From: an uncultured Duncaniella sp.
Lineage (GTDB): Bacteria > Bacteroidota > Bacteroidia > Bacteroidales > Muribaculaceae
Length of the DNA stretch: 64,000 nucleotides
Assembly (NCBI GenBank): GCA_910587515.1
Contig: CAJULW010000040.1
Location: 1-64,000, forward strand
Direction: 5' to 3'
This document shows positions 1 to 9,625 of the stretch, in pieces. The position numbers were made by a program, and so were the translations under genes. The notes under the pieces were generated by a model, which ran no database searches, was not told the origin of the DNA, and worked only from the letters and a program-made list of their open reading frames with translations. Each line of letters starts with the position of its first letter. Positions within the stretch are counted from its first letter, which is position 1.

Positions 1-78
1 CGAGATTCGAACTCGTGGTAGGATTGCTCCTACGTCAGTTTAGCAAACTGGTGGTTTCAGCCACTCACCCACCTCTCC
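1..78 (-). tRNA. tRNA-Ser (GCU anticodon), 3' end cut by window edge
   Basis: Read on the minus strand, the sequence starts GGAGAGGTGGGTGAGTGGCT, typical of a serine tRNA. It has a D-arm, an anticodon stem-loop with GCT flanked by CAGTTT and AAACTG, a long class II variable arm (GTAGGAGCAATCCTAC) and a T-arm with GTTCGAAT. The acceptor 3' strand lies beyond base 1. It reads AGC/AGU codons. A promoter matching the Bacteroidetes consensus lies about 40 bp upstream. Confidence 0.95.
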
Positions 79-120
79 AATACCTTTGTAGTGATATATA
101 GGGCTTCCTTAAAAGCAATG

Positions 121-152
121 CAAAGGTAGCACTTTGTATTGAAGTTTCCAAA
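121..152 (-). promoter_or_regulatory. Bacteroidetes-type promoter for tRNA-Ser
   Basis: On the minus strand this reads TTTG-N20-TACCTTTG, a full match to the Bacteroidetes primary-sigma consensus (TTTG, 19-21 bp, TAnnTTTG). The predicted start near 115 gives a short 5' leader before the tRNA. The rest of 79-301 shows no gene. Confidence 0.7.
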
Positions 153-301
153 TAATTTTACCAAAATTTACGATCTACCACCATCGATCAGCATAAAATT
201 ATCTTTAAAACCTACTAAACATATAGATTTCAAGCATAATACGATTCTGGCATATTTTTTGACCACCAAATAAATTTTCCCAATACAAAGTCCATGCACT
301 A

Positions 302-2572
302 TTATACAACTTGCATTCGGCCGGAAAAATCCGGATTATGCATCTTTGCGTATGCACGGAGATATTTTCTAAGACTCGACACCATCTCCTGTGTTTCCTG
401 CAACAGATTTATATAAACGTACACTACAGACATCGCGGCAGGATCTCCTTCGTGAATCTGGTTCTGCAATCTATGATAAATAGATGATACCATATCTTTT
501 ATCTCGTCACAATTACGTCTGAGCATCGCCACCCTTTCCGTTTCAGAAGACTCTATCGTTTCCAACACATCATTGAACAAACATGAAATACGCGCCTGAA
601 TCATATCGAAATCCTCTATATAATGCCTCGGCAACGGTAGAAAATTATTCTCGACATGCTCTTTACAGACTTCATTGATCCGGTTCAGATTATAAAGCAT
701 CGACATACAGCAATTATTACCAAGATGAAACCAGGCATTGTTTTCTATGGCGATCTCCCGGCTCACCATCCGCATACAAAGCGTTTCCTTCCTGCGTGCG
801 TTTTTAAGTGCTTTTTTCTCACGAAACAAGCTGCTCTCGGTTTTGCTAAACGAACGAACATCTTCTTTTATAAAAGATCTACTTATCAAACTATATCTCT
901 CAGCCGCATACATAAGGAATTTTTTTTGCTGCTCGGTTATATACACCAACAATAACGGCCATACATCCTGCCTGTTTTCCGTGGCAAGGATAGCCTGAAA
1001 CAATGTATCACCGCTTTCCTCTACTTTCCTTGCCTGGAAACGACGATGACTTCTTATAATAAGAACGATAGTGACCACTGCAAGCGCAAACATTGCCCAA
1101 TGTCCGCCCCAATGCATAAGTCCAACGATAATACCAGCACCTATAAAAGCCACACCTGCAGTCAGGAACCATCCTCCTATGACAGATATGACACCAGTGA
1201 TACGGAATACCGCGCTTTCACGCCCCCAGGCACGATCAGCCAAAGAAGATCCCATAGCGACCATAAAGGTCACGAATGTCGTGGACAGAGGCAATTTCAA
1301 CGAAGTTCCCATAGCAATCAAAACCCCGGCAAGTACAAGATTCACAGAACCTCTGATCAGATCAAACGCAGCACCCTGTTCCATAATCGTTTCATCGACG
1401 TTGAAACGTCGTGCAAACCATAAGCGCACCCTCACAGGCATAGCCCGACGACACCATGCAATGAGAAAAAGTGTCCACCTGACAAGTTGACGCGCTATGC
1501 GCGACGATCCGAACATTTCATCGCCAGAACTTTGGCTTCCAAGACCAATCTCGGTTTTGGCCACATTACGCGCCTTACCTGAAGTAGCCAGCGAAACGAC
1601 CATCACCGCACCGGCACCTATCAGAAAATACAGAGGCGTATCAGCCGAATCATTCAGTGAACACATCATAAATGAATGCGGATCTCCATTTCCATTCGAT
1701 ACATAATCAATGTATGACGAAAGCCCGCTCAATGGCACTCCTATAAAATTGACCAGATCGTTTCCAGCAAACGCCATTGCCAACGAGAATGTCCCCATGA
1801 GAACCACCACTTTCAACACATTCACATTCAATGCGTGAAGCGTCTGCATCAAGAGCGTGAAGAATAAGAAACTTACCACCAATAGCCACATCGTATTATG
1901 ATTGACCCACTCTTTAACCTCTGGGGTCATAAACGTAAGTTCCTTGGCTCCCTTTATTAAAAGAAAATAAATTATGGCCGTTGCGCACAAGCCTCCGAAA
2001 ATACCTATCTTCCACTTAAGACGACTACGATAGTTAAACGAAAAAATCATTCTTGATATAAACTGAACCACAGTACCAAAAAAGAACGCTATCGCCACTG
2101 ACAGAAATATACCAAGAATAACAGAGAATGCTTTTTCGGTATTAATCAAATCGTTTAGTTCAATATCAGTACCGTCACCAGCCATCTTTATCATAGCGAC
2201 GACAAAAGACGCTCCCAAAAGTTCAAAGACCATTGATACGGTGGTCGAAGTCGGCATTCCAAGCGTATTGAACACATCAAGAAGTATTATATCCGTAACC
2301 ATGACGGCCATGAATATACAGATCAGGTCATAAAACGAAAAATGCTCTGGACGAAAAATCCCATGACGGGCTATATCCATCATGCCATTGCTCATTGCGG
2401 CACCAATGAAAACCCCGATCGAAGCTACGATAAGAACCCTTTTAAAAGAAGCGGCTTTTGAACCTACAGCCGAATTAAGAAAGTTTACAGCGTCGTTACT
2501 GACACCCACTGAAAGATCAAAAACAGCCAGAAGAAATAAAAAAATGACGACACATAGAAATAAAATGTCCAT
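302..2572 (-). CDS. PiT-family inorganic phosphate transporter with C-terminal cytosolic extension
   Basis: Likely an inner-membrane phosphate transporter of the PiT family. Both family signature repeats are present: GVSNDAVNFLNSA near residues 23-35 and GNDLVNFIGVP near 270-280, within many hydrophobic helices. After about residue 530 the protein becomes soluble and helical (about 220 residues) and resembles a PhoU-like four-helix regulator, so it is much longer than a minimal PiT protein. I chose the ATG at 2572 (MDILFLCVV) over the in-frame ATG at 2611, because the 13 extra residues interrupt a normal membrane start. It lies 80 bp downstream of a same-strand two-component system, so that pair may control it; this is inference. 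Phosphate specificity comes from family membership only. Confidence 0.9.
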   Translation of the reverse strand: MDILFLCVVIFLFLLAVFDLSVGVSNDAVNFLNSAVGSKAASFKRVLIVASIGVFIGAAMSNGMMDIARHGIFRPEHFSFYDLICIFMAVMVTDIILLDVFNTLGMPTSTTVSMVFELLGASFVVAMIKMAGDGTDIELNDLINTEKAFSVILGIFLSVAIAFFFGTVVQFISRMIFSFNYRSRLKWKIGIFGGLCATAIIYFLLIKGAKELTFMTPEVKEWVNHNTMWLLVVSFLFFTLLMQTLHALNVNVLKVVVLMGTFSLAMAFAGNDLVNFIGVPLSGLSSYIDYVSNGNGDPHSFMMCSLNDSADTPLYFLIGAGAVMVVSLATSGKARNVAKTEIGLGSQSSGDEMFGSSRIARQLVRWTLFLIAWCRRAMPVRVRLWFARRFNVDETIMEQGAAFDLIRGSVNLVLAGVLIAMGTSLKLPLSTTFVTFMVAMGSSLADRAWGRESAVFRITGVISVIGGWFLTAGVAFIGAGIIVGLMHWGGHWAMFALAVVTIVLIIRSHRRFQARKVEESGDTLFQAILATENRQDVWPLLLVYITEQQKKFLMYAAERYSLISRSFIKEDVRSFSKTESSLFREKKALKNARRKETLCMRMVSREIAIENNAWFHLGNNCCMSMLYNLNRINEVCKEHVENNFLPLPRHYIEDFDMIQARISCLFNDVLETIESSETERVAMLRRNCDEIKDMVSSIYHRLQNQIHEGDPAAMSVVYVYINLLQETQEMVSSLRKYLRAYAKMHNPDFSGRMQVV

Positions 2573-2652
2573 AAAATTCTGTTGAAGTGTTATTCTCTCA
2601 CAAAATAACAAACATTATGTTTCATAATTGTTTCATAAACATTAAGCTTATG

Positions 2653-4098
2653 TTAAGCGTCTACCAAAGGTAATTTTATAATGAATACAAGCCCTCCGGA
2701 ACGTCTGTTTTCAACTCTCACCTCCCCACCGTGTATCAAAACAGCGTTACGCACTATCGCCAATCCAAGTCCCGTACCGCCAACCTGTCGCGATCGTCCT
2801 TTATCTACTCTATAAAAACGTTCAAATAATCTTGAAAGATGTATATCGTCGACACCTACCCCATTATCAGCCACGGTAATATATCCATTGTCATTCGCTC
2901 TTGCAATACGCAACTCTACAATCGAAGCTCCTGAATAGGCTATAGCATTCGCCAAAAGATTATGAAAAACCGACATCATAAGCGACATATTTCCATATAC
3001 GACGACATCCTCCTTTATATAATTACATACCGATATTCCTTTTCCCTCAGCTTGTAATTCAAAATCCGCACAAGCCTCCTCTACTATATCCCTAATATTT
3101 ATTTTTTCCTTTACAATGAACCCGTCACCGTCATCCATTCGGGTTATTACAGCCACATCGTCCAACAGCCTTTTGAGTCGCTGACTGTTGGAATAACAAC
3201 GCTGCAGGAATTCATAGCGTTTATCATCTGGCAAGTTTTTATGAGCCAATAAAGTCTCAAGACATACCGATATAGCCGCGACAGGGGTTTTAAGTTCATG
3301 ATTGATATTATTTGTCAGCTGCTTTTTGATCCTTGTCTTCTCCTGTTCCTCCCTTATGGCAAGACGATGCTGACGGTCACGGTCGGCCACTGCTTTTTGC
3401 AATTTAACATAAAGCCTTACGATATTATTAGAAATCTCACCGAGTTCATCATGCGGGAAAGGCTCATTGTCATATATACGCTCCCCTCTTTCCGCTTTTT
3501 GTGCGAATCGGCTCAAACGCGCCACAAGCAACCCTATCCTACGCGTGGCAAAAAAACCAGCGACGCTCATGACAAAAGCTATCCCAATCATAAACCATAA
3601 AAAACCGAAATCGGCACGAAGCAAACCCTGAAGAGAAACAGTATACGGAACCGCCGTACGCACTATATAGTCATCTCCTTTTCGAGCTGAATAGAAATAA
3701 GTGCCACCTGTGCTTTCGCTATGCCTTCGCAGTGTGTATCCCGAACCGAACGACATTGCACGCGATATCTCACTTCTATCCAAATGGCTTGCATCAGGAA
3801 GCGAATCGATCGAATTGTCATAGACAACTTTTCCATCATTGTTTATTATACTTACACGAAGATCGGAAAACGGATTTGTCCCAACAGACTCCATACCGAA
3901 TCCACGTCCTTCATTGAGTTCGTCAAGTATATGCCCGTTGATCAATTGCAGTTGCGCATTAAGTTCCTCGGCCTTGAATGTCTTCTCCCTATTATATTGG
4001 AATACGGCAAAGCACCCGACCAAAAGCCATGAATAGACAAGCAACCCAAGAAAAAGACGACGATGATACGTCAATTTACACCATAAACGCATATCCAT
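2653..4098 (-). CDS. Membrane sensor histidine kinase (HAMP)
   Basis: Transmits an external signal to the response regulator encoded just upstream. It has a transmembrane helix at about residues 13-35, an extracytoplasmic sensor region at 36-160, a second helix at about 165-185, a HAMP linker, then the DHp H-box INHELKTPVAA with phospho-acceptor His267. The catalytic domain has an N-box (HNLLANAIAY), a G1 box (VADNGVGV) and a G2 box (GGTGLGLAIV), so the kinase looks intact. It overlaps the 3' end of the regulator gene by 23 bp, which indicates translational coupling. An alternative start is Met3. A PhoR-like role is suggested only by the phosphate transporter downstream. Confidence 0.9.
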   Translation of the reverse strand: MDMRLWCKLTYHRRLFLGLLVYSWLLVGCFAVFQYNREKTFKAEELNAQLQLINGHILDELNEGRGFGMESVGTNPFSDLRVSIINNDGKVVYDNSIDSLPDASHLDRSEISRAMSFGSGYTLRRHSESTGGTYFYSARKGDDYIVRTAVPYTVSLQGLLRADFGFLWFMIGIAFVMSVAGFFATRRIGLLVARLSRFAQKAERGERIYDNEPFPHDELGEISNNIVRLYVKLQKAVADRDRQHRLAIREEQEKTRIKKQLTNNINHELKTPVAAISVCLETLLAHKNLPDDKRYEFLQRCYSNSQRLKRLLDDVAVITRMDDGDGFIVKEKINIRDIVEEACADFELQAEGKGISVCNYIKEDVVVYGNMSLMMSVFHNLLANAIAYSGASIVELRIARANDNGYITVADNGVGVDDIHLSRLFERFYRVDKGRSRQVGGTGLGLAIVRNAVLIHGGEVRVENRRSGGLVFIIKLPLVDA

Positions 4099-4777
4099 AT
4101 CCAGGACGTGTCACTATGTTACGGGCGTACTCCCCTAGCTTCGACCGCAAACGGGTTATATTGACATCAACGACCCTGTCAAGCACAACCACTTCGTCCG
4201 GCCATATAAGACGAAGCAACTCTTCACGCGAAAAAACCTTTCCCATGTCCCCCATAAGAGTCGACAAAATCTCAAACTCTTTACGTGGCATTTTTATTTC
4301 CAAACCGTTAACCATACACAATTTACGGGAAGGAACGATGACAAGCTTTCCATATTCTACACGTCCGTCATTCAATGGTTCTGTGGATCGAGGTATAGTG
4401 CGACGCCTTAACACCGCTTTCACCCGTGCGAGTATATTGCGTACCGAATATGGCTTTGTTATATAATCGTCAGCACCAAGTTCCAGTCCTTCCACCATAT
4501 CGTCCTCAGCATCCCTGGCAGTACAGAATATTATCGGGATATCAGCCGTAACACTATTCCTTTTCAAAATATTCGCAAACTGAATTCCACTGATCTCCCC
4601 CATCATAACATCAAGAAGTATCAGAGAATATTCACGCAACGGCATTGTCAAGGCCTCTTCCGAGCTATTTGCCACATCAACCATATATCCCTCTGATTCA
4701 AGATTGAAACGCAATACTTCGCAAAGGGTCTCCTCATCATCAACAAGTAAAATTTTTCGATTTTCGTCCATATACAT
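4076..4777 (-). CDS. OmpR/PhoB-family response regulator
   Basis: DNA-binding partner of the adjacent histidine kinase. The N-terminal receiver domain has the acidic pair in LLVDDEE, phospho-acceptor Asp56 in LILLDVMMG, the conserved Thr in FCTARDA and the Lys in ITKPYS. The C-terminal winged helix (about 130-233) has the OmpR-type FEILSTLM and RVVDVNITRLRSKL stretches. Met3 is an equally good start. It is the first gene of a regulator, kinase, PiT transporter set. Its target genes cannot be read from the sequence. Confidence 0.92.
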   Translation of the reverse strand: MYMDENRKILLVDDEETLCEVLRFNLESEGYMVDVANSSEEALTMPLREYSLILLDVMMGEISGIQFANILKRNSVTADIPIIFCTARDAEDDMVEGLELGADDYITKPYSVRNILARVKAVLRRRTIPRSTEPLNDGRVEYGKLVIVPSRKLCMVNGLEIKMPRKEFEILSTLMGDMGKVFSREELLRLIWPDEVVVLDRVVDVNITRLRSKLGEYARNIVTRPGYGYAFMV

Positions 4778-4876
4778 CTTATTTAACCGCGGGATGAAGT
4801 CGACTCCAACTCAACTCCAATACAAAATTATATAAATACAATGAAAATGCCTCATGAAAAAAATCTAAATTTTGAA

Positions 4877-4908
4877 TTTGGAAAATCAAACGAAATGATG
4901 TAATTTTG
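4877..4908 (+). promoter_or_regulatory. Promoter of the candidate 6S RNA
   Basis: TTTG at 4877-4880, 20 bp, then TAATTTTG at 4901-4908: a complete match to the Bacteroidetes consensus. The predicted start is near 4914, just before the structured RNA, with no ORF of meaningful length downstream until the terminator at 5123. Confidence 0.7.
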
Positions 4909-4913
4909 TGTTG

Positions 4914-5160
4914 TAAATATTGACGAGAGAAAATCCCCACACCGGAGTACGATTGGGAAACTCATCAATTATTCTTGAAATACCGAGACAAGCTTAGTCG
5001 TCCGATGGCGGGCCTCATCCTGAAAGGGAGGTGTAACAACCCGGAGGATTACAAAGGCCGGCAAGCACTCAAATCCTGTCATTCGGAGTTTCATCATCTT
5101 TCCTCCGGTGTGGTTCTTATAGACAGGTCATCACACAAAATATGTGATGACCTGTTTTTG
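4914..5160 (+). ncRNA. ssrS: Structured RNA, candidate 6S RNA (Bacteroidales type)
   Basis: A free-standing transcription unit with a consensus promoter, about 200 nt of structured RNA and a strong terminator. A perfect 11-bp closing stem joins CCACACCGGAG (4937-4947) to CTCCGGTGTGG (5103-5113). Inside it, GAAACTC (4957-4963) can pair with GAGTTTC (5086-5092), and further G/C-rich helices lie in the middle. A roughly 180-nt rod with closing stem, internal bubble and terminal arms fits 6S RNA, which binds the RNA polymerase holoenzyme. RNase P, tmRNA and SRP hallmark sequences are not seen. The 6S identity is inference from architecture; the existence of a structured RNA is well supported. Confidence 0.55.
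5123..5160 (+). terminator. Intrinsic terminator of the structured RNA
   Basis: Perfect 13-bp hairpin, ACAGGTCATCACA (5123-5135) with TGTGATGACCTGT (5143-5155), followed directly by a T run. Confidence 0.9.
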
Positions 5161-5204
5161 TTATCAGCTTAAATTTCAGACAAAAAAGATCTTGTGGTCG
5201 TAGA

Positions 5205-5249
5205 ATTAAAAGGCCTTCACGTTGTTAAATAACGGAAAGCCTTTTTAAT
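5205..5249. terminator. Bidirectional terminator between the structured RNA and pfp
   Basis: Inverted repeat ATTAAAAGGC...GCCTTTTTAAT with T runs on both strands. It lies 18 bp past the pfp stop codon on the minus strand, so it probably ends pfp transcripts. Confidence 0.65.
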
Positions 5250-5266
5250 CCTATGATTTATCCAAA

Positions 5267-6922
5267 TCAATACTTGCGACGCTTTTGTTCATAAATCAAC
5301 GTGAGCGAAGGCTGATCACAAACCTCGGTCGGGCCGAAATATTGAATAGGACCAGGATAAGTATAGCATGTCTGGCGCTTCCATTCGTCGCGATATTTCG
5401 TAAACTTAATGAAAGGCGCTCCGTCAAGTTCTACCAGAGCCTTGCGGATAACCGGCTTCATCTCGCCATGGCGACGCTCCATATTCATCATCATTGTGAT
5501 AGGAATTCCCCCTGCGATCCAATTGACAGGAGCAAACGTGAGATTGCGCAAACTTGACATATAGCCGGTCTTCCCGGCAGCGATCAGACAAGCTGCGGTA
5601 TAGCCAAGGGCATAACAATAATTCGCGTCGAAATTTGATGGGTCAGCGCAACGGCCTTCATAACCAAAGAAATGATGCATAGTCGCATATTTCCCTGAAT
5701 ATTTGCCTTCTGTAGCAAGTTGTTCGAGACGTTTGCCGACCATTTCAGAAAGCAATTTTTCTGTCTCTATGAGAGATACCTGCACGTTTCCATGCGGATC
5801 TCGATCGAGCGTAAGCTGACGTGCAACACCAGCAGGAAGCGATTCGTAAGTCTTGGCATTCGCCTCGCACAGATGCGAAATCACCCATTCACGCTGGCAA
5901 TCAGTGTCAACAGCTGCAAACTCGTCCGCCTTAGCTGCAAGGAGGTCGTTAAGTTCCGCTATCAGTGCTTTGACAGCCGGAATAAACTCGATCAAACCTT
6001 CTGGTATGAGCACAACACCATAGTTATTACCATCGGCGGCACGTGCGACCACCGCATCCGCTATGTCTTCTACAACCTGATCAAGTGTAAGATTCTTAGA
6101 TTCAACTTCCTCGGATATCACACAGACATTTGGCTGGCACTGAAGCGCACATTCAAGAGCGATATGCGAAGCCGAACGTCCCATAAGTTTGATAAAATGC
6201 CAATACTTTTTCGATGAATTGCAATCTCGCTGTATATTGCCTATTACCTCCGAATATACCTTTGTGGCCGTATCAAAGCCGAATGATGTTTCTATCACAT
6301 CATTCTTCAAGTCTCCGTCTATCGTCTTTGGCACACCGATAACCTGCACTCCTGCACCGATTTCCTTATAGTATTCAGCAAGAACCGCCGCATTGGTGTT
6401 CGAGTCGTCACCTCCTATTATCACAAGCGCATTGATCTCAAGTTTGCGAAGTATTTCCAATCCTTTGTCAAACTGCTCCTTAGTCTCGAGTTTCGTACGC
6501 CCAGAGCCTATAATATCAAAGCCACCGGTATTACGGTATTCGTCAATTATATCAGACGTAAGCTCTTTATAATCATGATCAACAAGCCCACCGGGTCCCA
6601 TCAGAAAACCATATAAACGGCTTTTACGGTTCACTTTTTTGATCCCGTCAAAAAGACCACTGATCACATTATGTCCACCTGGCGCCTGACCACCGGAGAG
6701 AATCACACCAACATTAATCGGCTGGGCAGCTTCCTCTGCGGGAGCTTTCTCAAAGCGTAGTTCGGGAAGTCCGTATGTATTAGGAAAAAGGGATTTGATC
6801 TCTTCCTGATTGTCAGCCGACTGTGTAGGCTGACCCTCTACCACTTTAACGCCACCGGTAAGCACGATGGGAAGCTGAGGCTTGTAAGCCGCTCTGGCTT
6901 GCTGCAAAGCACTTTTTTTCAT
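5267..6922 (-). CDS. pfp: Diphosphate--fructose-6-phosphate 1-phosphotransferase
   Basis: Phosphorylates fructose 6-phosphate with pyrophosphate in a reversible glycolytic step. The 551-residue length fits the long plant/Bacteroidetes PFP class. Visible motifs are GGQAPGGHN (77-85), GGDDSNTNA (170-178) and GVPKTIDGDL (196-205). The second Asp of GGDD, in place of the Gly of ATP-dependent enzymes, marks PPi use. The gene stands alone with a terminator on its 3' side. Cytosolic. Confidence 0.96.
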   Translation of the reverse strand: MKKSALQQARAAYKPQLPIVLTGGVKVVEGQPTQSADNQEEIKSLFPNTYGLPELRFEKAPAEEAAQPINVGVILSGGQAPGGHNVISGLFDGIKKVNRKSRLYGFLMGPGGLVDHDYKELTSDIIDEYRNTGGFDIIGSGRTKLETKEQFDKGLEILRKLEINALVIIGGDDSNTNAAVLAEYYKEIGAGVQVIGVPKTIDGDLKNDVIETSFGFDTATKVYSEVIGNIQRDCNSSKKYWHFIKLMGRSASHIALECALQCQPNVCVISEEVESKNLTLDQVVEDIADAVVARAADGNNYGVVLIPEGLIEFIPAVKALIAELNDLLAAKADEFAAVDTDCQREWVISHLCEANAKTYESLPAGVARQLTLDRDPHGNVQVSLIETEKLLSEMVGKRLEQLATEGKYSGKYATMHHFFGYEGRCADPSNFDANYCYALGYTAACLIAAGKTGYMSSLRNLTFAPVNWIAGGIPITMMMNMERRHGEMKPVIRKALVELDGAPFIKFTKYRDEWKRQTCYTYPGPIQYFGPTEVCDQPSLTLIYEQKRRKY

Positions 6923-7416
6923 TTGTATCTATATGTTTGTGAATTTATAAAACGCATTATTGTACGTGACTATCGGAGAGAATCTACAAGGCATTATTAG
7001 TTAGTACTTTTACAAATGACAAAGTTCGCAATTATTTCGCAAAAAATCAATAGCTCATTTTCCTCCATGCCCAGATGAATATAAACGAGATTCATTTAGT
7101 TAAAATATTTTAAATATAGTAAATTGCACACTTTTAAAGCATGTGCGCAATCAACAGTTTTACAACAGATTATAATTGATCGAATTTATATTGTTTTAAC
7201 ATTTGAAATTTAAAATCGGGTTGAGAATCCTGTTGTATTGACTACTAAATATAATTACAGACCCCTCAATTTATAAAATTTAGTTAATTAATGTATTTTT
7301 ACGACCTATTACGCATCTCATTTTTAACATTTGTGGCATTTTTAATTAATTTATGTTATGCGATATCCATTAAGGTTTAACGCGTTATAACGCTCTTCAT
7401 ATAAATAATCATCCAT
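6923..7416. other. AT-rich intergenic region between divergent genes
   Basis: Nearly 500 bp of AT-rich DNA upstream of both pfp (minus) and the NlpC/P60 gene (plus). I see no convincing ORF, RNA or repeat. It presumably holds pfp regulatory sequence, but no complete consensus promoter for pfp stood out. Confidence 0.4.
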
Positions 7417-7447
7417 TTTGCACGAAACTATATTTTAATTAAATTTG
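7417..7447 (+). promoter_or_regulatory. Promoter of the NlpC/P60 gene
   Basis: TTTG (7417-7420), 19 bp, TAAATTTG (7440-7447). The predicted start near 7453 leaves a leader of about 60 nt before the ATG at 7516. Confidence 0.7.
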
Positions 7448-7515
7448 CATCATGTTCCGATACGGACATGATAAACTATCATTTGGAATCTGTAATCATC
7501 GACTAATAAACAGGA

Positions 7516-8163
7516 ATGAAACAATATATTTCAACAGTGTTTGCTGGGCTCTTTTATACTTTCTTTTGCGGGCTGAACGCAAATGCGGAAAACACGGTTT
7601 CCACTCCATTTAAACTTCCGGCCATACATCACAGTTTATTCGAAGCCGCAACACGTAATGTCACGGACGATTCTTTTGAAACAATAAGGAAGTTCTCTCC
7701 TTTCATCGAAGAAACGCGATATGACCAAAACGAAAATGACAATAGCGAGCTCGTAGGCCAAATGACGGATTACGCATCAAAGTTTCTCGGGACACGCTAC
7801 CGTCGTGGAGCCTCCGGTCCCAAGGCATTCGACTGTTCAGGATTCGTAGGATTCGTTTTCAAGAAATTCGGCTTTAATTTAAGCCGGTCATCACGCAGCC
7901 AGTTCACCGAGGGGCAAGGTATAGACCAAAAGGATATACGTCCCGGAGATCTATTGTTTTTCTCCGGTCGCGCGGGAGGGCGCAAATATGTTGGACATGT
8001 AGCATTGGTTGTCGATGTCAATCCAGACGGATCATGCACATTCATACATGCGTCCTGCTCAAAAGGAGTTACATATCAGAAATTTCCTGATGGCGGATAT
8101 TACTCAAAACGGTTCATAGGCGCCAAACGTATAATCGGTGCTGAAAACGGTTCATCGGTCTAA
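7516..8163 (+). CDS. Secreted NlpC/P60 (C40) peptidoglycan endopeptidase
   Basis: Predicted to cut peptide stems of peptidoglycan outside the inner membrane. An N-terminal signal peptide (about 1-24, ending in NANA) is followed by a linker and the catalytic domain. The nucleophile is Cys107 in FDCSGFVGFVF, the base is His161 in GHVALVVD, and the third polar residue is probably His178 in FIHASCS. At 215 residues it has one catalytic domain and no evident SH3 or LysM module. It is a monocistronic unit with its own promoter and terminator. The exact bond cut cannot be told. Confidence 0.92.
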   Translation: MKQYISTVFAGLFYTFFCGLNANAENTVSTPFKLPAIHHSLFEAATRNVTDDSFETIRKFSPFIEETRYDQNENDNSELVGQMTDYASKFLGTRYRRGASGPKAFDCSGFVGFVFKKFGFNLSRSSRSQFTEGQGIDQKDIRPGDLLFFSGRAGGRKYVGHVALVVDVNPDGSCTFIHASCSKGVTYQKFPDGGYYSKRFIGAKRIIGAENGSSV

Positions 8164-8234
8164 GAATTTCAGACATCAGACATAGAAGCGCGAACCGGAC
8201 TCTCCATAAAAAATATAGCCGGTTCGAATAATGA

Positions 8235-8276
8235 AAAATCTCACAAACCCGCGATGGATTTGTGAGATTTTTTTTA
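8235..8276. terminator. Intrinsic terminator between convergent genes
   Basis: AAAATCTCACAAA (8235-8247) pairs perfectly with TTTGTGAGATTTT (8259-8271) and runs into T residues. The mirror A run lets it also act for the minus-strand DUF1015 gene ending at 8302. Confidence 0.88.
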
Positions 8277-8301
8277 TAGTGTGATCAGAAACCGTTTCCT
8301 A

Positions 8302-9546
8302 TCAATCAAGATCATGTATCACAAGCCCCGACCTTAATTTAGGCTCAAACCATGTTGTCTTAGGTGGCATTATATTACCGGAATCCGCAATATCCATAAG
8401 CTGCTTCATTGATACAGGATAAAGCGCGAGCGCAACCGCCATCTCACCCGAATCGACACGACGTTTCAACTCACCAAGCCCACGTATGCCTCCGACAAAA
8501 TCAATCCGTTTGTCACTTCTAAGGTCAGTGATGCCAAGTATATCACGAAGTATCAGATCGCTCGAGATAGTCACGTCAAGCACACCTATCGGATCATTGT
8601 CATTATAAGTTCCGGGCTTGGCCGTAAGAGAGAACCATTTTCCGTCAATATAAAGCGCAAAATTATGAAGAGCCTGTGGACGATATTCTTCTCCTCCCTT
8701 TTCCTCTACCGTAAAATTCTTCTCTATGCGCGCAAGAAACTCATTTTTATCAAGTCCGTTGAGATCACGCACTACACGGTTATAGTCAATTATATTTAGA
8801 TGAGATGCCGGAAAAGCCACTGCAAGAAAATAATTATATTCCTCGTTTCCCGTATGGGCTGGATTGGCCAATGCTTTCTCATGACCAACAAGAGCCGCAG
8901 CGGCCGAACGATGATGACCATCAGCGATATACAGATACGGTATACGCCCGAATTCCTCGGTTACAGCCTGAATCATATCAGCGTCATCTATAACCCAAAA
9001 ATGATGACCGAATCCGTCGGGTGCCGTGAAATCATATTCAGGGGCATCCGATGTAACCTTGTCGATTACTTCTTGCAGACGTTCATTGTCGGGAAACGCA
9101 AAAAACACAGGCTCGATGTTAGCATTGTTGACACGCACATGCTTCATGCGGTCTTCCTCTTTGTCACGACGCGTCAACTCATGTTTCTTAATACGCCCCT
9201 CCATATAATCAGCGACATTGGCAGCGACAACAATACCATATTGCGTACGACCATTCATTGTCTGGGCATATATATAGTAATGTTCCTTATCGTCCTGAAC
9301 AAGCCAGCCATTGCTACGGAATGCTTTAAAATTTTCTACGGCTTTTCCGTAGACGCATGGATCATGTTCATCAGTTCCCGGCTCAAAATCGATCTCCGGT
9401 TTTATGATATGATACAATGACGATGGATTGCCCTCGGCTTCGCGACGTGCTTCATCAGAATTGAGCACATCATACGGACGTGAAGCCACTTTGGTGACCA
9501 TCTCGCGGGGAGGACGAATGCCTCTGAACGGTTTAACTTTAGCCAT
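8302..9546 (-). CDS. DUF1015 family protein
   Basis: A 414-residue soluble protein with the family-typical opening (KPFRGIRPP, then SRPYDVLNSDEA) and the conserved ADGHHRSAAA block near residue 210. DUF1015 proteins are widespread and of uncertain function. In Bacteroides they often sit beside serine biosynthesis genes, but no serA or serC is present here. It lies about 80 bp downstream of purA on the same strand. No signal peptide or membrane segment is visible. Confidence 0.88.
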   Translation of the reverse strand: MAKVKPFRGIRPPREMVTKVASRPYDVLNSDEARREAEGNPSSLYHIIKPEIDFEPGTDEHDPCVYGKAVENFKAFRSNGWLVQDDKEHYYIYAQTMNGRTQYGIVVAANVADYMEGRIKKHELTRRDKEEDRMKHVRVNNANIEPVFFAFPDNERLQEVIDKVTSDAPEYDFTAPDGFGHHFWVIDDADMIQAVTEEFGRIPYLYIADGHHRSAAAALVGHEKALANPAHTGNEEYNYFLAVAFPASHLNIIDYNRVVRDLNGLDKNEFLARIEKNFTVEEKGGEEYRPQALHNFALYIDGKWFSLTAKPGTYNDNDPIGVLDVTISSDLILRDILGITDLRSDKRIDFVGGIRGLGELKRRVDSGEMAVALALYPVSMKQLMDIADSGNIMPPKTTWFEPKLRSGLVIHDLD

Positions 9547-9625
9547 GGTTTAAAACAAAATTTAAGGTTAGAAATATATATATATTAGGTTATATCCGTT
9601 TTTCATTATTATGCGACAGGAAGGC

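Noticed and set aside
302..2572. Many long opposite-strand open frames inside the PiT gene and other genes
   Set aside because: They are overlapping shadows of conserved genes and contain no recognisable domains.
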